Below, one piece after another: positions 34,572 to 42,475 of a stretch of 64,000 nucleotides of DNA; position 1 is the first letter of the stretch, and every line of letters begins with the position of its first letter. The DNA comes from G963675935 sp963719005 (GTDB lineage Bacteria > Planctomycetota > Planctomycetia > Pirellulales > Thermoguttaceae): NCBI GenBank assembly GCA_963719005.1, contig CAVRAR010000008.1, positions 471,806 through 535,805 on the forward strand. Reading direction: 5' to 3'. The notes beneath the pieces were generated by a model that did no database searches, was not told the origin of the DNA, and was given only the letters and a program-made list of their open reading frames with translations. The translations under genes were made by a program, and so were the position numbers.

Positions 34572-35261
34572 TCACGGATTCTTCTTGTGCAGGAAATGGC
34601 GACGGAGTGCGTCGTCGGCCGCCGCGCCGCTGCTTTCGGCCAACGGTTTGGTCGGACGAAGGATCTTGCCCACGGTCTTTGTCGCCGGTTGCGGCGGCAA
34701 TTTCTTCTGTTTCTCTTCTTGCTTTTGCGAAGGTTCCTGATGCGGAGGAGGAACGGGGATGGCGGTCGTATCGACCAGGCTCTTCCCCGACATCGTATCG
34801 TCGCCGACCGACGGCTCCTTGCGGGCGGGGGTTATGGTGGTCTCATCGTCTTCCCCGAGCCATCGGCTCACGTCGAAGTCTTCGTCGTTGATCGCGGCCG
34901 CGGCGACCGTGCGGGCCGCCGCTTGCTGGACAGTGTGGACGTCGGCCTTCTTCTTTTCGCCGACGGCGACGCCCACCTGCACCTCCAACTCCAACATGCC
35001 GACCTTGATCCGGTCCCCGTTCTTCAGCTCCCGCCGCTCGGTGAGCCTCTCGTTGTTCACCAGAGTGCCGTTCGTGCTGCCAAGGTCTTCGATGGCTGCC
35101 GAATCCTTCTCAATCGAAATGACGCAGTGCTTTCGGCTCACCAGATTGCTCTGCGGCCGAAGGTTGCATTCTTCACCCCGACCGATCCAGAACTTGGACG
35201 ACGAGATGGAGACTTTTTTCCCCATCTGCTTGCCGTTGGCCACAATCAGATTTACTTCCAT
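34572..35261 (-). CDS. FHA-domain protein
   Basis: 229 aa. The FHA phosphothreonine-binding domain fills residues about 1-100: KFWIGRGEECNLRPQSNLVS with RKHCVI, then DLGSTNGTLVNNERL. The Gly-Arg, Ser-x-x-His and Asn-Gly positions are all present. The rest is a disordered, Pro/Gln/Lys-rich tail with a conserved-looking DFDVSRWLGEDD motif, as in other planctomycete FHA proteins. It probably reads out Ser/Thr kinase signalling; no kinase gene is nearby. Start ATG 35261 begins MEVNLIVANGK. Confidence 0.85.
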   Translation of the reverse strand: MEVNLIVANGKQMGKKVSISSSKFWIGRGEECNLRPQSNLVSRKHCVISIEKDSAAIEDLGSTNGTLVNNERLTERRELKNGDRIKVGMLELEVQVGVAVGEKKKADVHTVQQAAARTVAAAAINDEDFDVSRWLGEDDETTITPARKEPSVGDDTMSGKSLVDTTAIPVPPPHQEPSQKQEEKQKKLPPQPATKTVGKILRPTKPLAESSGAAADDALRRHFLHKKNP

Positions 35262-35409
35262 GGGTCGATCTCCCGTGACGACGACGTCGTTTGGCGACTC
35301 GGATCATACAATAGCACCCCTCGGAAGTATGTATTGATGAGAAAACGAGTCTGCGCAGACTCCCCGGATGTTAGCAGGTTTAGAGTATATAGTCAAAGGC
35401 GCTTGCTCA

Positions 35410-36462
35410 TTATCTGGCGTTCGTCCAATTGGCGCAAGCGTATTTCTCCCTAACCAATTGGGAAGCCCGCCGGCGTTGTGCGTCGGAAAGGCTGCCGCGT
35501 TGCCAGCCGACGGCCAATGCCGCGGAAAGCTTCTCCCACCACGCCTGTATGAATTCTTCGACCAAAATCGTCCGCGCAGCCAGTTCTTTCAGACCATCCA
35601 ATTCCGGGGCGGCGGGCGATCGGGCCAACAGCACGCTGCCGTGTTGCAGAATGGCTCCGCGACACCGCCGCTGGGCGCTGCCTGCGACTTTTTCCCCTTT
35701 CACAAGCACATCGCCGGGGGCACGACGCTGGAAGCAGAGGAACGGCTGCTTGCCCGCTCCAAAGAAGCCTTGTTCGCCCAGCCCAGGGCAACGCCCTGGG
35801 GAGCAGGGTCGATCTTGCCCAGTGATCGGCCCAACGGGCCAAGAGTTCTCCGAATTGTTGGCCCGTTGGGCCGACAGCGCGGGTTCCGCCTCCACCATCC
35901 CAGGGCGTTGCCCTGGGCTGGGAGAACCGCTGCCCACGTCATCACCACCGGGGCGTCTCAAGGTAACGCCGGAGGAGTTCTCCGCATCCGGCAGAAACAG
36001 CGATGCCTCGACTCCCAGCCCGGCCAATACCTCAATCAGGGCATCATGCATGACGCGATAGGTCCGCAGCCGGTTGGCCGCCAGGGAATGGCCCTCGGGC
36101 GCCGCCAGGCTGTAGGTCACGTCGAAGTCGTGCAGGATTGCCCCGCCGCCGCTCGTGCGCCGAACAACCGGCGAGCGACTGCTGGCCTCGTGCCGGGCGC
36201 GATCGGCGTATGCTTGGAAGTATCCCAAGGAGAGGGTCGGCTCCGCCCATTGATAGAATCGCAGCGTGCAGTGCCCTTCGCCGGCCGCGTCTTCCAGCAG
36301 CGTCTCATCGACCGCCATGTTCCACGCACCGTCCGCCGGCGGATCGAGGAGGAGGGAGAAAAATGATGAGTGATGAGTGATGAGTGATGAATGACGAACA
36401 ACCGCGCCGACGTGTGGCGATCGGCCGCATTCATCATTCATCATTCCGCATTCATCATTCAT
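35410..36462 (-). CDS. lplA: Lipoate--protein ligase A family protein with repeat insertion
   Basis: About 350 aa. The cofactor-transferase core is clear: LLLDPPADGAWNMAVDETLL, LRFYQWAEPTLSLGYFQAYA, VVRRTSGGGAILHDFDVTYS (lipoate-binding region) and, after an interruption, DVLVKGEKVAGSAQRRCRGA and ILQHGSVLLA (the catalytic Lys lies in KVAGSAQRR). Between the halves, residues about 168-245 are encoded by palindromes and read in frame. The N-terminal 35 residues come from an ATGATGAAT repeat block, so the native start is unclear. It lies immediately downstream of gcvPB on the same strand, consistent with lipoylation of the glycine cleavage H protein. Confidence 0.8.
   Translation of the reverse strand: MNDECGMMNDECGRSPHVGAVVRHSSLITHHSSFFSLLLDPPADGAWNMAVDETLLEDAAGEGHCTLRFYQWAEPTLSLGYFQAYADRARHEASSRSPVVRRTSGGGAILHDFDVTYSLAAPEGHSLAANRLRTYRVMHDALIEVLAGLGVEASLFLPDAENSSGVTLRRPGGDDVGSGSPSPGQRPGMVEAEPALSAQRANNSENSWPVGPITGQDRPCSPGRCPGLGEQGFFGAGKQPFLCFQRRAPGDVLVKGEKVAGSAQRRCRGAILQHGSVLLARSPAAPELDGLKELAARTILVEEFIQAWWEKLSAALAVGWQRGSLSDAQRRRASQLVREKYACANWTNAR
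35740..35960. repeat. Palindromic elements inside lplA
   Basis: Two copies of CCCAGGGCAACGCCCTGGG-type palindromes (about 35778 and 35900) flank a third, CCCAACGGGCCAAGAG ... TTGGCCCGTTGGGC (about 35830-35873). Together they add about 75 residues in frame. Confidence 0.75.
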
Positions 36463-36470
36463 CCTTCGCC
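36361..36470. repeat. ATGATGAGTGATGA-type inverted repeat cluster
   Basis: ATGATGAGTGATGAGTGATG units on the left and CATTCATCATTCATCATTCC units on the right, spanning the gcvPB stop and the lplA start. Confidence 0.8.
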
Positions 36471-37916
36471 CTCCACCGCAACACCGGCTTCCGCGCCGCC
36501 GTTACTTCGTCCGGCCGGCAGATCGGCGTGCTGTGCGGGGCATTGTGCAACGATTCGGGCGACTCCTCGACGATCCGCGCCAACGCCTCGGCGAAGGCAT
36601 CCAGCGTCGCCTTGCTCTCGCTCTCCGTCGGCTCGATCATCATCGCTTCGTGGACGATCAGCGGGAAGTAGACCGTCGGGGCGTGAAAACCGTAGTCCAA
36701 CAGCCGCTTGGCGATGTCCATTGTCGAAATGCCGCACTGGCTCTTCAGTTCCTCGGCCGACGCCACGAACTCGTGCATGCAGCGGTCGCCGTGCGGTGCC
36801 GGCAGCGTGTCCTTCACCCGCGAAAGTAGATAGTTCGCATTGAGGACCGCGTCTTCGGCAATTTGCCGCAGACCTTCCGGCCCGTGCGGTGCGGATATAG
36901 CAATACATCCGCACCAGCACGCCGACGCTGCCGAAGAAGTTTCGTACGCGGCCGATCGATTTCGGCCGGTCGTAATCGAGGTGGTAGCCGCGGCCGTCTT
37001 TCACCACCACCGGCGTCGGCAGGAAGTCGGCCAGCCGCTGAGCCACGGCGATCGGGCCGGCGCCGGGTCCGCCGCCGCCGTGCGGGCCGCTGAAGGTTTT
37101 GTGCGGGTTGAAGTGCATCAGGTCGGCGCCGAAATCGCCCGGCCGCGTGACGCCCAGAATCGCGTTCATGTTCGCACCGTCGAGATAGACCAATCCGCCC
37201 GCCTCGTGGATCATCTTGGCGATCCGCTCGATCCGCGGCTCGAACAGCCCCAGCGTGTTCGGGTTGGTAATCATGAACACGGCCGTCCGCTCGTCGAGCT
37301 TCGAGGCCAGATCGTCGATATCGACGAAACCGTCCGGCCGGCTCTTGACCGCGACGGTCTTGAAGCCGGCCATCGCGGCGCTAGCGGGATTGGTGCCGTG
37401 GGCGGCGTCGGGAATCAGCACGGTCGTGCGCTCTTGCCCGAGATCGCGGAAATAGGCGGCGGCCACGAGCATGGCCGTCATTTCGCCGTGCGCCCCGGCG
37501 GCCGGTTGCAGCGAAACGGCCGGCAGCCCGGCGATTTCCGCCAGGTTGTGCTGCGCGAGATGCAGCATCGACAACATGCCCTGGAGCGTCGATTCCGGCT
37601 GATAGGGATGCAAGGCCGCCAGGCCCGGCAGCGCGGCGAGCCGCTCGTTCCGCTTCGGGTTGTACTTCATCGTGCAGGAACCGAGCGGATAGAAATGGGT
37701 ATCGACCGAGAAGTTCCGCGTCGAAAGATTGACGAAGTGCCGCACAACATCCGGCTCGGAAAGTTCCGGCAGCGGCAGCGGCGTGTCGCTCATCGCGTCT
37801 TTCGGCAGCAGCGCGTCGAGCGGTTTCGCCGGCACGTCGCACGCCGGCAGCCGCACAGCACAGCAGCCGGGCTTCGATAGTTCAAACAGCAATTCGGTCG
37901 ATTGGGTGTTGTGCAT
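36455..37916 (-). pseudogene. gcvPB: Glycine dehydrogenase (decarboxylating) subunit 2, frameshifted
   Basis: P-protein subunit of the glycine cleavage system; a PLP enzyme that decarboxylates glycine and passes aminomethyl to lipoylated H protein. Motifs: HFYPLGSCTMKYNPKRNERL, VSLQPAAGAHGEMTAMLVAA, DAAHGTNPASAAMAGFKTVA and LMHFNPHKTFSGPHGGGGPG, with the PLP Lys in NPHKTFS. Near 36890 the frame shifts; the expected continuation GLRQIAEDAVLNANYLLSRV then KDTLPAPHGDRCMHEFVASA is in the other frame and runs to about 36455. Joined length about 486 aa is normal. gcvPA, gcvT and gcvH are not in the window. lplA follows directly. Confidence 0.85.
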
Positions 37917-37924
37917 GGGCTATA

Positions 37925-38284
37925 TCAACGCTGGGAAAGATCGTTGAGAATGGTAAACAACGGCATTTGGAGTCCGATGACACAGAACAACGTGAGCGCC
38001 AGCCAGGAGAGAAGGATTGCCGCCCGAACGGCGGAGCGACCAGTCGCCGATTTCAGCAGTATTTCCGCCACCACGACGATCGCGGTGGTCACACCGGCGA
38101 TCAACGCGAGTACCTTGGGCTGAGCCGCCGTCATGGCGATTACCGAGACGCGTGGCAGCATCGTACTGAAATCCGCAAAAATTCTCTCGTTTCTGCTAGC
38201 GACGCGGATGATGGCCAGCACGGCGAGCCACTGTATCGCGACGACGACAACGACGACGCTGAATCTTGTGAAACTGATTCTCAT
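37925..38284 (-). CDS. Small integral membrane protein of unknown function
   Basis: 119 aa with three predicted membrane helices (FSVVVVVVAIQWLAVLAIIR; PKVLALIAGVTTAIVVVAEI; AAILLSWLALTLFCVIGLQM). Short polar loops, no family recognised. Its stop is 9 bp before the gcvPB start region on the same strand, but functional linkage is unclear. Confidence 0.65.
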   Translation of the reverse strand: MRISFTRFSVVVVVVAIQWLAVLAIIRVASRNERIFADFSTMLPRVSVIAMTAAQPKVLALIAGVTTAIVVVAEILLKSATGRSAVRAAILLSWLALTLFCVIGLQMPLFTILNDLSQR

Positions 38285-38445
38285 CGTTCGATTCCCGGAA
38301 TGCCCACGCTCGGCAGAGGCGTCCTACCCGTCCAACCAATCCTGTGGGACGTCCAAGCCGCTCATTTTCACGGACCCGAAGCCCGTCGTCAATCACAACT
38401 GAGAATTCCGCTTGACGAGCCGTAGGCGGCCGGCTAAGATGTGAC

Positions 38446-38502
38446 GGTCAGGGGATGGAGTCCCCCGCACAACTGCCCGCAACCGGGCTAATGACTCCTG
38501 CC
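38446..38502 (+). promoter_or_regulatory. Fluoride riboswitch (crcB motif)
   Basis: The aptamer core is visible: AGGGGATGGAGTCCCCC matches the consensus GGcgATGGtGTcCgCC stem-loop, followed by ACAACTGCC, a GCCC/GGGC pairing, and CTAATGACTCCTGCC matching the invariant CTGATGACTCCTAC region. Fluoride riboswitches are known to turn on fluoride exporters and cation/proton antiporters. A terminator hairpin lies 40 bp downstream and the antiporter gene follows, so this is probably a transcription-control switch, ON with fluoride. Confidence 0.9.
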
Positions 38503-38544
38503 GCGATGCCTTGTCGGCAGGGGGTCAGTTCTTGCACCCGCAAG

Positions 38545-38568
38545 CCCTGCCGTCAGGCAGGGTTTTTT
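38545..38568 (+). terminator. Riboswitch-controlled intrinsic terminator
   Basis: Stem CCCTGCC / GGCAGGG, loop GTCA, then TTTTTT. Upstream GGCAGGGGGTC (38516-38526) can compete for the CCCTGCC arm, giving a simple anti-terminator candidate. Confidence 0.85.
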
Positions 38569-38615
38569 GTTGGCAGGAGCCGGTTCGCGGTCGGTTCGCC
38601 ATGCGAGGGACTTCG

Positions 38616-39848
38616 ATGGAACAGACTTACGCGATTGCGGCCGCTTGGCTTGCGCTTGCCGTTCTCTCCACCGTGCTTGCAAGCCATTTGCGAATTTCTA
38701 TGGCGCTGGTGGAAATCTGCGTCGGGATGGTGGCAGCGCTCGTCGCCGATCATCTTCTTCATCCCAACGCCCTCGGCGCCAACCTGGACTGGCTCCGATT
38801 CATTGCGTCGATCGGCGCCGTTCTCTTGACCTTCCTGGCGGGAGCGGAACTCGACCCGACCGCGATGAGAGCAAAGCTCAAGGAAGTAACCGTTGTTGGA
38901 TTCTTCGGTTTCTTCGCGCCGTTCCTGGGTTGCACGGCGCTGGCCAGATTCGTACTTGGATGGAACGGGCCGGCCAGTTGGCTTGCCGGCATCGCCCTAT
39001 CCACCACGTCGATGGCGGTTGTCTACGCCGTCATGCTCGAATTCGGCTTCAACAAGACTGAGTTTGGGAAAGGGATTCTGGGCGCGTGTTTCATCAACGA
39101 TCTAGGCACCGTGATTGCTTTGGGGCTGATGTTTGCCCCATTCACTTATCGGACGGCGATCTTTGTGGGAGTGTCCGTTGTGCTCATTGCCTCGTTGCCG
39201 TGGATCACTTCGCGCTTGATCGCGCGCTATGGCAACCGGACCGCCGCCATCAGGACCAAGTGGATTCTCCTGGTTTTGTGCGGAATGGGCGCGCTGGCGC
39301 TTTGGTCGGGAAGCGAGGCGGTATTGCCCGCCTACATTGCGGGAATGGTGCTCGCCAAGACCATCGGCCGGGACGATTTCTACATCCGACGCTTGCGAAC
39401 GCTGACGATCGGCTTTCTGACGCCGTTCTATTTTCTCCGCGCGGGTTCACTCGTTTCGCTCCCGGCGTTGGCGTCCGCCCCGTTGGTATTTTTAGCGTTC
39501 TTTTCCGCAAAAACGGCCTCCAAGGTGTTCGGCCTCTTTCCCGTTGTCCGCATGTTCCGAAAGGATGGCAAGGAAAGGTGGTATTACACGCTTATGATGT
39601 CGACGGGATTGACCTTCGGCACGATCTCTGCGCTCTATGGTCTGACGCATGAGATTGTGACCCGGGAACAGTATTCATTTTTGGTGGCGACGGTCATTGC
39701 CAGCGCGGTGATTCCGACTCTGATTGCCAACGCCGTCTTTCTTCCCCGCCACCTGTTGCCCAGTGTGTCGATGGAGCGTGAAGAAATCCCGCAACTGGAG
39801 ACCGTCTCGGCTGGCGCAGAGTTCGCCAACGGACTTGGGGACGAGTAA
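38616..39848 (+). CDS. Cation/proton antiporter under fluoride riboswitch control
   Basis: 410 aa, CPA2/KefB-type monovalent cation:proton antiporter with about 11-12 membrane helices. Conserved segments: LTFLAGAELDPTAMRAKLKE, LAGIALSTTSMAVVYAVMLE, LGACFINDLGTVIALGLMFA (the Asp of the ND ion-binding motif) and YIAGMVLAKTIGRDDFYIRR. No C-terminal TrkA-N regulatory domain. Start ATG 38616 has GAGGGA about 6 nt upstream. The riboswitch and terminator in its 5' leader imply induction by fluoride. Such antiporters are a known member class of fluoride regulons and may export fluoride's toxic effects by pH/ion adjustment. Confidence 0.85.
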   Translation: MEQTYAIAAAWLALAVLSTVLASHLRISMALVEICVGMVAALVADHLLHPNALGANLDWLRFIASIGAVLLTFLAGAELDPTAMRAKLKEVTVVGFFGFFAPFLGCTALARFVLGWNGPASWLAGIALSTTSMAVVYAVMLEFGFNKTEFGKGILGACFINDLGTVIALGLMFAPFTYRTAIFVGVSVVLIASLPWITSRLIARYGNRTAAIRTKWILLVLCGMGALALWSGSEAVLPAYIAGMVLAKTIGRDDFYIRRLRTLTIGFLTPFYFLRAGSLVSLPALASAPLVFLAFFSAKTASKVFGLFPVVRMFRKDGKERWYYTLMMSTGLTFGTISALYGLTHEIVTREQYSFLVATVIASAVIPTLIANAVFLPRHLLPSVSMEREEIPQLETVSAGAEFANGLGDE

Positions 39849-39863
39849 ATCCTCCAACGGCCG

Positions 39864-41381
39864 TTAGAACCGCACGATCAGGTCGCAGTCCAACAGCAGT
39901 TGGTTCGAGCGGGTGCCGTCGCCGTAGGGAAGGAGGTCGGGCGTGCCGGCAAAGTCCCAGCGAATCTCCGGGCGGACGACGACGTACGTGTTCGGCATCC
40001 AGTTCACGCCGCCGGTGAGCTCGAAGTAGTCGCCCGTTCGCCCGGCGCCCGGCACGCGCGAGCCGTTCTCGTCGCGGAACCACTCGAAGCGCATGCCCGC
40101 TTTCCAGCATTCGTTGATCTCGCGGTAGAGATATTGGTTGACCCCGTACCAACTGGCGACCGTGTCGTCAACGCCTGCCCCGGGCTCGCTGGCGTAATCG
40201 TACTGAATCACGTACTGCCAGCACTGGCCGAGCTTCTGCTCGATAACAAGGCTGTACAGCGTGCGGATATTCGTACTGGGGTCGTCCTGCTCGCGGCCGG
40301 CGTTGACGTTCAGCGCGATGTTCGTCCGCTTGTTGCAGCTTTCCCACCTGATCCCGCCGGTGAACGCCAAGTCGTTGTTGTTGTCTTCCCAGTTATCCCA
40401 TCCGCGGGTCATGCCGGCCGTGATTGTGAAGTCGCCCAGTCGGCTCTCGCCGATGAAGCCCGTGTACGTCTTCGGCTCGCCGTACTGGAACATGTAGGAA
40501 TGCGAGTAGAAGAAATTCTCGGGCGCGGCGACGCTCTCGTAGCCGAAGCCGGAATAGAAATGGCCGAACTTCATGTCGATGCCATTGCCCCACGGAGCAA
40601 AGAACTCGGCGTAAACCTGCGGCAGCGCCAGGCCGTATTGTTGCGCGTTCCACTTCGGCGAAAAATCGTCCCTGGTTTCCAGCCCGCGGGCTTCGGTGTA
40701 GATCGAATCGGCGCCGTAGAGGAAATCGACCCGCCCGCCGATGTCCCACAGATCACACTGCGTGTTCACGTCGCGCTTCAGGCGGAAATAGGTCTGATTC
40801 AATTGGTATTCGTTCGAGCGGTTGTTGAAGGTGACCGGCCCGTTGGTGCGGTCGCGCGGGCTGAGCGTGTTGATCGTCGCCCCCTGGTCGAGCCACGTGT
40901 CGAAGTCGACGCCGTCAAGCCAGTGGCAGAACGAGTTGTAGAAACCGCATTGCCGATGCGGGCGGCCGTGCACGACCTCGCAGGGCTCGCTTTCGGCGTC
41001 GCCGCAAATCGCTTCGCCGAGCCGCTCGGGGGCATTGGCTTCCGTTTTCGGCGGCGGCAACGGTTTTGCGACGTGCTCCTCCGCGGGCTTCGTATTGCCC
41101 TTGGGTGTCACGGGAGTTTGCTCCGGCGGCAGCGGGAGACCGGGGATGCCCTCCTCCTTTTGAGCAAGCAACGAGTCCCTGCCATCGTAGGCAGGATCGG
41201 GCGGCAGAGGCCTAGGAATTGCCGAAGCCTCTCGCTCGTTCGCGACGGCTTCAACGTGGAACGTCGCCTGTTGAACTGCCGTCCGTGCCGCCGTGTCATT
41301 CGGAGTGTCGCAGTCGGCGGTCGCTCCCGACGGGCTGGCGGCGAGAATGCACAGTGCGAGAATGCCAGATGAGCCAAGCAT
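39864..41381 (-). CDS. OmpL-like beta-barrel porin (BBP2 family)
   Basis: 505 aa. N-terminal signal peptide (LGSSGILALCILAASPSGAT), then a Pro-rich linker of about 100 residues and a beta-barrel region with alternating hydrophobic strands. Typical BBP2 features: GFYNSFCHWLDGVDFDTWLD, QVYAEFFAPWGNGIDMKFGH, FYSGFGYESVAAPENFFYSH and the C-terminal NQLLLDCDLIVRF ending in Phe, as in outer-membrane proteins. Cys residues (QCGFYNSFCHWLDG) are frequent in the planctomycete versions. Likely a channel in the outer membrane. Start 41381 has a strong GAGGGGGG site. Confidence 0.85.
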   Translation of the reverse strand: MLGSSGILALCILAASPSGATADCDTPNDTAARTAVQQATFHVEAVANEREASAIPRPLPPDPAYDGRDSLLAQKEEGIPGLPLPPEQTPVTPKGNTKPAEEHVAKPLPPPKTEANAPERLGEAICGDAESEPCEVVHGRPHRQCGFYNSFCHWLDGVDFDTWLDQGATINTLSPRDRTNGPVTFNNRSNEYQLNQTYFRLKRDVNTQCDLWDIGGRVDFLYGADSIYTEARGLETRDDFSPKWNAQQYGLALPQVYAEFFAPWGNGIDMKFGHFYSGFGYESVAAPENFFYSHSYMFQYGEPKTYTGFIGESRLGDFTITAGMTRGWDNWEDNNNDLAFTGGIRWESCNKRTNIALNVNAGREQDDPSTNIRTLYSLVIEQKLGQCWQYVIQYDYASEPGAGVDDTVASWYGVNQYLYREINECWKAGMRFEWFRDENGSRVPGAGRTGDYFELTGGVNWMPNTYVVVRPEIRWDFAGTPDLLPYGDGTRSNQLLLDCDLIVRF

Positions 41382-41657
41382 AGAGTTCCCCCCTCGTTAC
41401 TCAGGTCCACTGAGTTTCTTCGGCCGCGTGGCGAGGGAACCTTTTAGCTTTTGGGTAAGATTTTCCGGTTTTTCCGAAAATGCCGGCATTTCCGGTTGTA
41501 GCGGCAGACTTCGAGAGGATTGGCATTTTGGGAAAGAAGAATAGCCGGCGGCCAACGGCCGGCGGTGGGGGGCCAAAAATCGCAACGGGTAAGTAGTCTC
41601 GAACCCTGGCAGCAGATCGATGGCGACGACCACCAGAACGGAGCGAGGACGCTCGGT

Positions 41658-42311
41658 CTATTGACCGCCTTCCTCGTCCGGCGGCTCGCGCAGAATGCGG
41701 ATGTTTGGCTCCCGCACGATCCTCAGAGTCGCAAATTCCCTGAGGTAATGATCCTCTCCGTTGTTTGCCTTGAAGGTCAGCTTGTCCAACCGTTGGAGCA
41801 AATCCGGTCCCGGCTCATTGGCCCCCACTTCGTGGCCCAGGGCATCGGATACCGTGGACAACGAGATGCCCAAACGGGCCGCCTTCTCCCGGTCAACGTC
41901 GACAACCGGGAAATCTACTTCGTGGACTGCCACGGGCCGCGGCACCGCCGATCCGGCGGCAACCTTCACACCGTCGGTCCTCACCTTGTCGGGCAACACA
42001 GGTATAGCCAGTGCCGTCCGATTCTGAACCAAGACCACCAACATATCTGCGTCCATGGCGCGTTTGACCTGCACATAGATTTCAGCTCGTCCGGCCCTGC
42101 TGACACAAGTGATGGTGGGACCGCCTTCGATGCCCAGGAGTTGCTGCAAGATTGGCTTGCATATCACGTCTTCCACGACGCTGGGGCGGGCGCCGGGGTA
42201 TTCGACAGTGATCTTGACCGGGGGCGGCGGGCTTGCTGTGAACCTGCCACAGCCGCTCAACAGAACGGCAAGCAAAATCACCGCCAACGGTTGCGAGAAG
42301 AATCTCAGCAC
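41658..42311 (-). CDS. Lipoprotein resembling a detached RND efflux porter domain
   Basis: 217 aa. Signal peptide with lipobox (LAVILLAVLLSGCGRF). The mature part reads VKITVEYPGARPSVVEDVIC then PILQQLLGIEG, close to the start of the AcrB-type porter domain (YPGA..TVEDTVTQ.IE..L.GI). AEIYVQVKRAMDADMLVVLV followed by QNRTALAIPVLPDKVRTDGV corresponds to the next AcrB segment, and DVDREKAARLGISLSTVSDA to the later docking region. RND pumps have about 1000 residues and 12 membrane helices; none are present here. It is either a decayed pump fragment given a lipoprotein signal, or a free-standing adaptor. No pump gene lies nearby. Confidence 0.65.
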   Translation of the reverse strand: MLRFFSQPLAVILLAVLLSGCGRFTASPPPPVKITVEYPGARPSVVEDVICKPILQQLLGIEGGPTITCVSRAGRAEIYVQVKRAMDADMLVVLVQNRTALAIPVLPDKVRTDGVKVAAGSAVPRPVAVHEVDFPVVDVDREKAARLGISLSTVSDALGHEVGANEPGPDLLQRLDKLTFKANNGEDHYLREFATLRIVREPNIRILREPPDEEGGQ

Positions 42312-42475
42312 GGTTCATCCTCCAGAATGCACCAGTCACATGTTACGCTGGAACATGATGCACGCGGGTATCGCGTATGCCAACTAACGTTGCCGTCGTT
42401 GGAGTCTACTGCGTTTCCTCGTATCGGTCAACGAGATTGCAACACTGAGACCTATTCCATCCTGCCTTGTGCCCT

